This document shows positions 1 to 5,997 of a stretch of DNA of 6,932 nucleotides, in pieces. The position numbers and the translations under genes were made by a program. A model generated the notes under the pieces. The model made no database searches. It was not told the origin of the DNA and worked only from the letters and a program-made list of their open reading frames with translations. Each line of letters starts with the position of its first letter. The stretch's first letter is position 1. The stretch is from Hyphomicrobiales bacterium (lineage in GTDB: Bacteria > Pseudomonadota > Alphaproteobacteria > Parvibaculales > Parvibaculaceae): contig JAATFR010000040.1 in assembly GCA_015655095.1 (NCBI GenBank), positions 1 through 6,932 of the forward strand, in the 5' to 3' direction.

Positions 1-2
1 AC

Positions 3-914
3 GGCGGCGGTTCGATCCGCGTTCCCGCTTCCGCTTGCGGTATTTTCGGCATCAAGCCGACACGGGCGCGCACACCCATGGGCCCTGATCGCGGCGAAGG
101 CTGGGGTGGCATGTCGATTTCCCATGTCGTCTCGCGCACGGTGCGCGATTCCGCCGCCATGCTCGATGCGACGGCTGGCATCGCCCCCGGTGATCCCTAT
201 ACCTGCCTGCCCCCCGAGCGGCCGTTTCTGGCGGAAGTGACGACCAAACCGGCGCGTATGAAGATCGCCTTCACGACCCGGCGCCTCGACGGTTCCCTCT
301 GTCATCCCGATGTTGTGGCAGCGACCACGGAAACGGCGAAGCTGCTTGCTGAGCTGGGCCATCATGTCGAGGAAAAGGCGCCCCAGATCGATCAGCCTGC
401 GATGGGCCAGCATCAGGCCACGCTCATCGGCGCCAATATCGAGATGACCCTGAAGCATGTGGCCGCCGCGCGCGGCCGCGCGATCGAAAGCCACGAGGTG
501 GAACATATCACCTGGCTGATCGCGCAGGGAGCCAAGCTCCGCGACAGCGCCGCCTATGTCGAGGCGACGCTCTTCATTCATCAGCTTGGCCGGAAGATGG
601 CGGCCTTTCATGAGGAGTTTGATCTGTTCCTGTGCCCGACTCTCGGTCTGCCACCAGTGAAGCTCGGCGAGATCGACATGATGACCAGCGATGTCGGCAA
701 TTATCTGCGCCTGATGGGCCTTTATCTGCCCTACGCAGGCTATGCCAATATGACAGGTCAGCCTTCCATGTCGGTGCCGCTTTACTGGAACAGCGAGAAC
801 CTGCCCATCGGCTCCATGTTCACCGCCCGTTATGGCGATGAAGCCACATTGTTCCGCCTCGCTGGTGAACTGGAACAGGCCCGCCCCTGGGCAGGCAAGC
901 GCCCGACGCTCTGA
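3..914 (+). CDS. Amidase-signature family hydrolase (NylA-like), 5'-truncated
   Basis: This is the C-terminal 303 residues of an amidase-signature enzyme, which hydrolyses C-N bonds of carboxamides in the cytoplasm. The frame is open to the left edge, so the internal ATG at 78 is not the true start. The visible part begins inside the family signature: GGGSIRVPAS is followed by CGIFGIKPT. The Ser of GSIR (codon 12-14) aligns with the nucleophile of the Ser-cisSer-Lys triad. The catalytic Lys and the cis-Ser lie upstream, outside the window. The C-terminal part is typical of the family: FLCPTLGLPPVKLGE, then GQPSMSVPL and a final GDEATLFRLAGELEQARPW. Full-length members are usually about 450-500 residues, so roughly a third is missing. 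The tail resembles enzymes annotated as 6-aminohexanoate-cyclic-dimer hydrolases, but that name is often transferred loosely and the substrate cannot be read here. It ends two bases before the convergent Nudix gene. Confidence 0.93.
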   Translation, partial: GGGSIRVPASACGIFGIKPTRARTPMGPDRGEGWGGMSISHVVSRTVRDSAAMLDATAGIAPGDPYTCLPPERPFLAEVTTKPARMKIAFTTRRLDGSLCHPDVVAATTETAKLLAELGHHVEEKAPQIDQPAMGQHQATLIGANIEMTLKHVAAARGRAIESHEVEHITWLIAQGAKLRDSAAYVEATLFIHQLGRKMAAFHEEFDLFLCPTLGLPPVKLGEIDMMTSDVGNYLRLMGLYLPYAGYANMTGQPSMSVPLYWNSENLPIGSMFTARYGDEATLFRLAGELEQARPWAGKRPTL

Positions 915-916
915 AC

Positions 917-1399
917 CTACCAGAGTTCCGCCGGCTCCTCGCCGCGCGCCACCTCAAGCAGGCGCGCGCGCGTGCCTGGGGTGGTGTCCGCCGGCAGCGC
1001 ATCGAGCGCGAAAAAACCCATCTCGGCGATTTCCGGGCTTTCCCTCGGCACCATCGAATAGGTGCCATGGGGCACGAGATAGAGCGCGATATGATCCGAC
1101 TTGAAGGCGCGAAAATTGCCATAAAGTCCGAACAGATACGGACGCGCTTCGGGCGAGATCAGCACGCCTGCCTCCTCGTCCACTTCCCGGCGCATCGCGG
1201 CCTGCATCGTCTCGTTGCGGTCAACCCCACCGCCCGGCATATACCAGCCATCAACATAGGTGTGACGCACCAGCAGCACTCGCCCCGCCTCGTCGAAAAC
1301 CATCGCCCTTACTCCTGCCGTCAGCGGACGGCGTAAACGGAACCAGAGCTGGACCAGAGGCCGCAACAGGGCAAAGGCAATGGATCGGGCAAAACGCAT
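917..1399 (-). CDS. Nudix hydrolase
   Basis: A 160-residue Nudix protein. The family hydrolyses nucleoside diphosphates linked to another moiety, using divalent metal held by the Nudix box. The box is canonical at residues 57-79: G57, E63, then REVDEEAGV at 71-79, matching GX5EX7REUXEEXGU with no missing residue. The ATG at 1399 follows an AGGA (1405-1408) at a five-base spacing. Residues 1-28 are hydrophobic with spaced Arg residues (FALLRPLVQLWFRLRRPL), which looks like an amphipathic or membrane-associating helix rather than a cleavable signal. The Nudix fold starts near residue 29. The gene lies 55 bases downstream of the alpha/beta hydrolase on the same strand, with no convincing terminator between, so co-transcription is possible. 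Its stop is two bases from the amidase stop. The box does not reveal the substrate, and a functional link to its neighbours is not shown. Confidence 0.93.
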   Translation of the reverse strand: MRFARSIAFALLRPLVQLWFRLRRPLTAGVRAMVFDEAGRVLLVRHTYVDGWYMPGGGVDRNETMQAAMRREVDEEAGVLISPEARPYLFGLYGNFRAFKSDHIALYLVPHGTYSMVPRESPEIAEMGFFALDALPADTTPGTRARLLEVARGEEPAELW

Positions 1400-1454
1400 G
1401 AAAATCCTGATGTGAGGGGCTATGGCCCGGAAAATCTTCTTCGGGTTTCCACCA

Positions 1455-2282
1455 TCACCCCTCTGCGGTCACCTCTTCCAGAAAACGCTTCAGCATCGGA
1501 TTGATCAACTCAGGCGCTTCCCAGAACGGCATATGTCCCAGCCCCGGCAGGACATGCACCTGCCCGTCCCAAAGATTTCGGTAGTCGAGGCTCTTCAGAA
1601 AAGCGTTGCTGATGAAAGGCTCCTGTTCGCCCGACACGACGGCCAGCGGCAGCGGGCTGGTCTCGGCGACCTTCCGGCCATCGACATCGCCGCCCGCCAT
1701 CGCGGATTGCAGCATCAGCGGACGAAACCGTCCATCCGCCCGATAGCAGGCCGCCGTCATCCAGGGCTCCAGCGCACCACTTCCCCCGATGGTCGCCTGG
1801 GCATAGAGGCGCGCATCCTCCTGTGTGAACCTTTCCTTGAAGGTCAGCTCCATGTGCGGCGATGGCAGGAAAGCAGCTTCCATATCCTGGAGATCATTGC
1901 CCACAGGCGGCGTGCCGGTGATCCACAGCGCGCGGGTTCCGGGCCAGCGCACAGCCATCTCCAGCGCCGCATGACCACCAAGCGACCACCCCACAATGAC
2001 AGCATTGGTCACACCAAGGCCAGCCAGCGCTTCCATCACCGCATCAGCAAACCCGTGAATCGAATAAGTGCGCTGCGGATCCGGCGTATCGCTGCTGGCG
2101 CCATGTCCCGGCAGATCAAGGGTGATCAGCCGGTAACCCGCCAATAAGTCGCTTCCGGTCTGGCGGTTGAACACTTCCTTGCAGGCCGAATTGCCATGAA
2201 TGAACAGGACGGCAGGTCCCGCCCCGTCCGTCTGGCGATAGGCCAGCCTGCCATGGCTCGTTTCGATGTAACCTTCACTCAT
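1455..2282 (-). CDS. Alpha/beta-fold hydrolase
   Basis: A 275-residue single-domain alpha/beta hydrolase, probably cytoplasmic because no signal peptide is seen. Landmarks: the oxyanion-side HGN at residues 29-31 after strand VLFI, DLPGHGAS at 56-63, the nucleophile elbow GWSLGG at 98-103 (Ser100), and the catalytic His250 in GLGHMPFWEAP. The acid position after strand 6 reads SGEQEPF (217-223), so Glu221 stands where most relatives have Asp. Residues about 125-200 form a helical cap that probably sets specificity. I chose the ATG at 2282. The frame extends upstream only to a TTG at 2315 with no ribosome-binding site, whereas the family's N-terminus matches the ATG start; the GGGAG at 2295-2299 is rather far away (12 bases). 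It is transcribed divergently from the diiron gene across a shared control region, and the Nudix gene follows it. Esterase, lactonase, thioesterase or C-C hydrolase activity are all possible. Confidence 0.92.
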   Translation of the reverse strand: MSEGYIETSHGRLAYRQTDGAGPAVLFIHGNSACKEVFNRQTGSDLLAGYRLITLDLPGHGASSDTPDPQRTYSIHGFADAVMEALAGLGVTNAVIVGWSLGGHAALEMAVRWPGTRALWITGTPPVGNDLQDMEAAFLPSPHMELTFKERFTQEDARLYAQATIGGSGALEPWMTAACYRADGRFRPLMLQSAMAGGDVDGRKVAETSPLPLAVVSGEQEPFISNAFLKSLDYRNLWDGQVHVLPGLGHMPFWEAPELINPMLKRFLEEVTAEG

Positions 2283-2363
2283 TCTTGTCTTTTTCTCCCG
2301 CGACCACAGCTTCAAGGTCGGAAATATTCAGCCCGTATACAAGAGCCGTCAGGATATCTGTCC

Positions 2364-2387
2364 AAAAATGACGCTTGCGTCAGTTTT
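2364..2387. promoter_or_regulatory. Candidate operator: 24-bp inverted repeat in divergent control region
   Basis: The core is TGACGC-TT-GCGTCA (2369-2382), a perfect 6-bp inverted repeat with a 2-bp centre. Beyond one mismatched pair (2368/2383), the symmetry resumes with AAAA (2364-2367) against TTTT (2384-2387). Twenty-two of 24 positions are therefore symmetric. It ends one base before the -35 of the diiron gene's predicted promoter and lies upstream of the divergent hydrolase. Its length and symmetry suit a dimeric repressor of the TetR type, which is inference. It is not followed by a U-tract in either direction that would make a convincing terminator, and its 2-base loop is too tight for a good RNA hairpin. 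No regulator gene is present in the window. Confidence 0.7.
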
Positions 2388-2388
2388 C

Positions 2389-2417
2389 TTGCCCTAAAAG
2401 CCCACACAGGTTATAGT
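2389..2417 (+). promoter_or_regulatory. Predicted sigma70-like promoter for the diiron protein gene
   Basis: The -35 box TTGCCC (2389-2394) and -10 box TATAGT (2412-2417) are separated by exactly 17 bases; the -10 matches consensus at five of six positions. Transcription would start near 2424, giving a leader of about 60 bases before the ATG at 2488. The palindrome at 2364-2387 abuts the -35, so a bound protein could block or recruit RNA polymerase. Confidence 0.55.
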
Positions 2418-2475
2418 GGCTTTAGTAAAGGTACCGTGGTTGCCCATGAGTCCGGGTGCCCGAAGAGATGCCCTG

Positions 2476-2481
2476 AGGAGG
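2476..2481 (+). promoter_or_regulatory. Strong Shine-Dalgarno site that fixes the diiron gene start
   Basis: A perfect AGGAGG sits six bases before the ATG at 2488. The frame is also open upstream, with an in-frame GTG at 2416 (inside the predicted -10 box) and an ATG at 2446. The latter would add a 14-residue Arg-rich tail but has no comparable ribosome-binding site. The 2488 start is therefore preferred. Confidence 0.85.
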
Positions 2482-2487
2482 AGAAAC

Positions 2488-3624
2488 ATGGCAAAGACGG
2501 ATGGAAACATCACGGTCGACAGCGCTTATGAGGCAGTCGCTCCCGACGATTTCGCAGCAATGATGGATGTGGACCGCTACGGTCAGCGCTCCACGGCTTT
2601 CAACAAGATCATTTCGGCGACCCATGATCATTTCTGGGATCCGATGGACACGAAGTACATCGACTTTTCCACGCCCTTCGACATGGAAAACGAGTATCTG
2701 GTCGACCCCGCGCAGAACACCGACCTGAAAACCGCCGTCAAGGACAAGCTCGACGAAAAGCAGAAGATCAAGCTCGTCAACCTGGACGTGCAATGGTCGC
2801 TGTCCTCAATCCTCCATGGCGAGGCCGGCGCGCTCGCCCTTTCCGCCAGCCTGTGCCACATCCTCAAGGACCCGGGCGCACAAGAATATGCGGCGAACCA
2901 GACCCGCGAGGAAGCCCGCCACGTCGCTGGTTTCTCGAACTATATCAAGGCCCGCTGGGGAAAACCGGTGAAAGTGGGGCCGGCGCTCGGTGACACCGTC
3001 ACCGAACTGGTGCTTTCTCCACTCGTCTGGAAAAAGATCGTCGGCATGCAGATGCTGATCGAAGGTCTTGCCATGGGTGCTTTCGCAACATTCTACAAGA
3101 ATGGCCGCGACCCGCTCATGGTGCAGCTCATGCAGCTCACCATGACGGATGAGGCTTTCCATCACAAATTCGGCAAAATCTGGGCAGACCGCACCATCCC
3201 CAATATTGCGCCCGCCGAACGCGACATGATCGAGGACTGGGCCTGGCACGTCTTCCAGATACTGCTCTACAATCTGGGCTCGCCAGAACAGAAAAAGCAT
3301 ATATACGCCGCTGTAGGCCTCGACTGGGAATGGGTCCAGGGCGCCTTCATGGAAGCCCTGACCGACGTCAATATCCGCGCGGAAATGCAGGAATCGACCA
3401 ATATTTTCCGTGTATTGATCAAGACCCTGCTCAAGGCCGGCATCATCACGGCACGCACCGCGCCCAACTATGCCGCCTTCATCGACATGAGGGAGCTTTA
3501 TGCGGAAAGCGACCGGATGGTTGGCGACGACATTGCCGAGGAAGGCATCAAATATCTGCTGAAGCTCAATGGCCAGGGCGCGCGCGCCTATTCGCTGGAA
3601 AGCATGGGCTCGGCAGCCGAATAA
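2488..3624 (+). CDS. Ferritin-like diiron-carboxylate protein, putative oxygenase/oxidase
   Basis: A 378-residue, mostly helical protein with no signal peptide. It carries the complete ligand pattern of the ferritin/ribonucleotide reductase-like diiron superfamily: Glu112 (LHGEAG), Glu142-x-x-His145 (EEARH), Glu192 (LIEGLAMG) and Glu222-x-x-His225 (DEAFHH). The spacing is symmetric: 30 residues between the first and second Glu in each half, and 80 between halves. This two-His, four-Glu set is that of O2-activating enzymes such as ribonucleotide reductase R2, soluble methane monooxygenase hydroxylase and acyl-ACP desaturase, rather than iron-storage ferritin. I cannot assign it to a named enzyme. 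An AurF-like N-oxygenase, a desaturase-like enzyme or a hydroxylase are alternatives. The C-terminal third (about 235-378) is helical and lacks recognisable motifs. The gene is monocistronic by appearance, with its own promoter and a terminator. An acyl-CoA ligase lies 650 bases downstream beyond a gene on the other strand, so a fatty-acid or other acyl substrate is a reasonable guess only. Confidence 0.85.
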   Translation: MAKTDGNITVDSAYEAVAPDDFAAMMDVDRYGQRSTAFNKIISATHDHFWDPMDTKYIDFSTPFDMENEYLVDPAQNTDLKTAVKDKLDEKQKIKLVNLDVQWSLSSILHGEAGALALSASLCHILKDPGAQEYAANQTREEARHVAGFSNYIKARWGKPVKVGPALGDTVTELVLSPLVWKKIVGMQMLIEGLAMGAFATFYKNGRDPLMVQLMQLTMTDEAFHHKFGKIWADRTIPNIAPAERDMIEDWAWHVFQILLYNLGSPEQKKHIYAAVGLDWEWVQGAFMEALTDVNIRAEMQESTNIFRVLIKTLLKAGIITARTAPNYAAFIDMRELYAESDRMVGDDIAEEGIKYLLKLNGQGARAYSLESMGSAAE

Positions 3625-3648
3625 AGCCGCAATCAAGGCTCGATGAGG

Positions 3649-3678
3649 AAAAGGCGGCGCGGCAAGCGCCGCCTTTTT
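3649..3678. terminator. Bidirectional intrinsic terminator
   Basis: An 8-bp all-GC stem, GGCGGCGC (3653-3660) with GCGCCGCC (3666-3673), has a 5-base loop GGCAA and is followed by TTTTT (3674-3678). On the other strand the same stem is followed by four T's (complement of 3649-3652). It lies between the convergent diiron and DUF1003 genes and can end transcription of both. Confidence 0.9.
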
Positions 3679-3696
3679 CATGTCCGGGGGAACTTG

Positions 3697-4194
3697 TCAG
3701 CCCTGCTTCGGCATCCGATCTTCAAGCCGCTTTAAAAGCTGGATCAGTTCCGATATTTCCGTCTCGCGCAGCATGTCCACCTTCTGGTGCAGCAACTCGA
3801 TTTCCAGTTCCGCCTTGGTGTTGGTGTCATAATCATGCTCGGCGGCCTTGCGGTCGATGGTCGCCTGCCGGTTCTGACTCATCATGATGAAGGGGGCCGC
3901 ATAGGCCGCCTGAAATGAGAGAGCGAGATTCAGCAGAATGAACGGATAAGGGTCCCAGCTTCGGATATAGGCTGTGATATTGAGCACGATCCATGCGCCC
4001 AGCAGGATGCTCTGCCCGATGATAAATGGCCACGACCCCATGGTCGCAGCCACGGCGTCCGCAATTCGGGCTCCTGTGGGCGCATCGTGGGAAGGCTTCT
4101 GCCTTTTGGCCGACTTGCGCCGCGAACGCAGCCGATGCAGCAGTTCAAGCTCATACTTGTCGAGTTCCTGGCGCGGAATTTTGCCGATGTCCAT
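3697..4194 (-). CDS. DUF1003 family inner-membrane protein
   Basis: A 165-residue protein matching the DUF1003 family, whose function is not established. Residues 1-40 are charged and cytoplasmic-looking. GARIADAVAATMGSW (41-55) leads into a first membrane helix (about 56-77). WDPYPFILLNL at 80-90 starts a second helix (about 84-104), closed by the family hallmark APFIMMSQNRQ (100-110). Next come a DR and acidic stretch (114-128) and a heptad-like helix (about 128-160) that probably forms a coiled coil. The frame is open upstream to an ATG at 4278. I place the start at 4194 because AGAGG (4201-4205) lies six bases before it; the upstream ATGs have poorer sites and would run into the divergent ligase gene. 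It is convergent with the diiron gene and divergent from the ligase by 82 bases. I see no reason to tie it to the metabolic genes around it. Confidence 0.92.
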   Translation of the reverse strand: MDIGKIPRQELDKYELELLHRLRSRRKSAKRQKPSHDAPTGARIADAVAATMGSWPFIIGQSILLGAWIVLNITAYIRSWDPYPFILLNLALSFQAAYAAPFIMMSQNRQATIDRKAAEHDYDTNTKAELEIELLHQKVDMLRETEISELIQLLKRLEDRMPKQG

Positions 4195-4200
4195 TTCAAA

Positions 4201-4205
4201 CCTCT
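4201..4205 (-). promoter_or_regulatory. Shine-Dalgarno site that fixes the DUF1003 gene start
   Basis: Read on the minus strand, AGAGG is followed by the spacer TTTGAA and ATG at 4194. This favours the 165-residue product over longer versions starting at 4212, 4233 or 4278. The next upstream ATG (4212) has its CAGG immediately adjacent, which is too close to work well. Confidence 0.65.
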
Positions 4206-4276
4206 GTCTCATCCTGCATCCAGGAGGTATCATCCCGCCAAGAAAGCCATAAGGCACATGATTTGGGAGGATCGAC

Positions 4277-5884
4277 ATGCCGTGGAATTACGGGGATATA
4301 CTTGACACTATTGTAACCATTCTGCCGCCGGAACGCCCGGCGCTCGTGCACGCTGATCGAACCATCACCTGGGGCGAACTTGATCGGCGATCCAACAATC
4401 TGGCCCGCGTTCTGCTCGCGCGGGGCTCTGAAACCGGCGACAAGGTTGCGTTCTATATGCGTAACCGCGTCGAGTATATGGAAACGCTTGCCGCCTGTTT
4501 CCGGGCGCGCCTGACCCATGTCAACGTGAATTACCGCTACAAGCCGGACGAAGTTTTCTACATCTTCGACAACTCCGATGCGACGGTCGTGGTCTATGGT
4601 TCGGAGTTCCGCGACATCATTGAGGAAATCCGGGGCCGGTTGACCAAGGTGAAGCTTTTCATTGAGGTCAATGAAGCAGGCGACGCCCCGTCATTCGCCG
4701 AAAATTATGAAGCGCTGGCGGCCACCGGCACCGGAGAAAATCTGGGAATTACACGTTCCGGCGACGATATGTTTTTTCTTTATACCGGCGGCACCACCGG
4801 CATGCCCAAGGGCGTGATGTGGACCCATGACGCCCATCGCAATGCCGCGCTCGATGCCGCTCGCCGCCTCGGACCGGTGCCGGAAACGATGGAAGCGCTG
4901 ATCGAGGCGATCAAGGCGGGCCCGGCTTCCGTCATATTGCCCGCCTGCCCGCTCATGCATGGCACCGGCCTGTTCACAGCCATTAGCGGGATGGCAAGCG
5001 GCGGAACCATTGTCACGCTCGACAATGCCTCCCTTGATGCCGATGAATTGTGGACCGCGGTGGGGCGCAATCATGTCACCAACATTGCCATCGTCGGTGA
5101 CGCCTTCGCCAAACCAATGCTCAAGGCGCTGGACGATGCGCCTGGCAAATATGACACCTCCAGCCTCGTCACCATCATCTCCTCCGGCGTCATGTGGAGC
5201 GTCGAGGTCAAGCGTAGTCTGCTGAGACATATCCCTCAGGTCGCCCTTGTCGACAGCTTCGGCGCTTCGGAAGCCATCAACTTCGGCTCATCAATCATGA
5301 CCGCCGATGGCGAGATCAAAACCGCGAAATTCCAGATCGGCGGTCGCTGCAAGGTCTTCGACGAGCAAGACCGGCCGGTGGAACCCGGCTCGGGAAAATC
5401 CGGCATCATCGCCATGGGCGGTTACCTGACAGCGGGCTACTACAAGGATGAGGCCAAGACGGCAAAGACGTTCCGCAGCATCGACGGGCACCGCTATTCG
5501 ATACCCGGCGACTGGTGCATCGTCGAGGCCGACGGCACATTGACCCTGCTGGGCCGCGGCAGCGCCTGCATCAATACGGCGGGCGAGAAAGTCTATCCCG
5601 AGGAAGTGGAGGAAGTGCTCAAACAGCACCCGTCCGTGGGGGATGCGCTGGTCATCGGCGTGCCCGACGATAAATGGGGCCAGGCCGTTACCGGCGTGGT
5701 CAAGGTTGCGCCGGGAATTCACTTTAATGAGGATGAACTGCGCGCCTATGTCCGCCAGCATCTGGCAGGCTACAAAACGCCCAAACGCATCCTCATCAGC
5801 GCCCTTCCCTTCCGGGCGCCCAACGGCAAGGCCGACTACAAGACCATTACCGATTTTGCCCGGCGTGAACTGGACGTGGCCTGA
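4277..5884 (+). CDS. Acyl-CoA synthetase (AMP-forming), FadD19-like
   Basis: A 535-residue, full-length member of the ANL adenylate-forming family, which activates a carboxylic acid with ATP and joins it to coenzyme A. Core motifs are intact: P-loop YTGGTTGMPKG at 169-179, A5 DSFGASE at 326-332, A7 PGDW at 410-413, the hinge GRGSACINTAGEKVYP at 426-441, and the adenylation Lys518 in PNGKADY. The overall pattern (VNVNYRY at 82-88, MWTHD after the P-loop, MHGTG at 227-231, GYYKDEAKTAKTFR near 387-400) resembles the mycobacterial FadD19 group, which acts on steroid side-chain acids. Related proteobacterial proteins are also annotated as long-chain acyl-CoA ligases, so the substrate is open. The start is supported by GGGAGG (4265-4270) six bases upstream. 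The gene is followed by its own terminator. It is divergent from DUF1003, and I see no clear promoter in the 82-base gap. Confidence 0.93.
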   Translation: MPWNYGDILDTIVTILPPERPALVHADRTITWGELDRRSNNLARVLLARGSETGDKVAFYMRNRVEYMETLAACFRARLTHVNVNYRYKPDEVFYIFDNSDATVVVYGSEFRDIIEEIRGRLTKVKLFIEVNEAGDAPSFAENYEALAATGTGENLGITRSGDDMFFLYTGGTTGMPKGVMWTHDAHRNAALDAARRLGPVPETMEALIEAIKAGPASVILPACPLMHGTGLFTAISGMASGGTIVTLDNASLDADELWTAVGRNHVTNIAIVGDAFAKPMLKALDDAPGKYDTSSLVTIISSGVMWSVEVKRSLLRHIPQVALVDSFGASEAINFGSSIMTADGEIKTAKFQIGGRCKVFDEQDRPVEPGSGKSGIIAMGGYLTAGYYKDEAKTAKTFRSIDGHRYSIPGDWCIVEADGTLTLLGRGSACINTAGEKVYPEEVEEVLKQHPSVGDALVIGVPDDKWGQAVTGVVKVAPGIHFNEDELRAYVRQHLAGYKTPKRILISALPFRAPNGKADYKTITDFARRELDVA

Positions 5885-5916
5885 TCAATAATAGCCTTCC
5901 CTCACGAGAACACCGG

Positions 5917-5950
5917 CGGGCAAGAAAGCAGTCACTATCTTGCCCGTTTT
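5917..5950 (+). terminator. Intrinsic terminator after the acyl-CoA synthetase gene
   Basis: A 9-bp perfect stem, CGGGCAAGA (5917-5925) with TCTTGCCCG (5938-5946), has a 12-base loop and is followed by TTTT (5947-5950) then ATG. It begins 33 bases after the ligase stop. The loop is longer and the T-run shorter than in the best terminators, so some read-through into the dehydrogenase gene is possible. Confidence 0.75.
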
Positions 5951-5997
5951 ATGTGAATGAGAATCTGTCTTTTGTAAATTCCCGTACGGAGTGATCC

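Noticed and set aside
462..485. GC palindrome around CGCGCGGCCGCGCG in the amidase gene
   Set aside because: It is explained by Ala/Arg/Gly codons in a GC-rich coding region, has no T-tract and lies mid-gene.
962..975. Alternating GC tract (possible Z-DNA) in the Nudix gene
   Set aside because: It encodes alternating Arg and Ala residues near the C-terminus. Short and expected at this base composition.
1400..1454. Weak hairpins between the hydrolase and Nudix genes
   Set aside because: The stems are four or five pairs (GGGC/GCCC, GGAAA/TTTCC) without a following T-run on the minus strand, so they are not a credible terminator.
1422..2147. 241-codon plus-strand frame across the alpha/beta hydrolase
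   Set aside because: The minus-strand frame has HGN, GWSLGG and GLGH motifs. The plus-strand product is Arg/His/Pro-rich with no recognisable domain.
2336..2365. Minus-strand promoter for the hydrolase (TTGGAC, 18 bases, TGTATA)
   Set aside because: The -10 matches consensus poorly. A shifted TATACG box would need a 20-base spacer. It is too weak to list as a feature.
2806..3681. Long 291-codon open frame antisense to the diiron gene
   Set aside because: It has no family motif and lies wholly opposite a gene with clear diiron ligands. It is a GC-rich codon-bias shadow.
4221..4228. Plus-strand AGGAGGT resembling a strong ribosome-binding site in the DUF1003/ligase gap
   Set aside because: No ATG, GTG or TTG lies at a usable distance downstream. 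The ligase has its own GGGAGG at 4265-4270.
4259..4306. Possible 15-codon leader peptide from the ATG at 4259 overlapping the ligase start
   Set aside because: No ribosome-binding site at a proper distance and no attenuator-like structure or codon bias. It ends inside the ligase gene.
5951..5966. Fur-box-like AATGAGAATC before the dehydrogenase gene
   Set aside because: Only part of one half resembles the 19-bp consensus and there is no symmetric second half.
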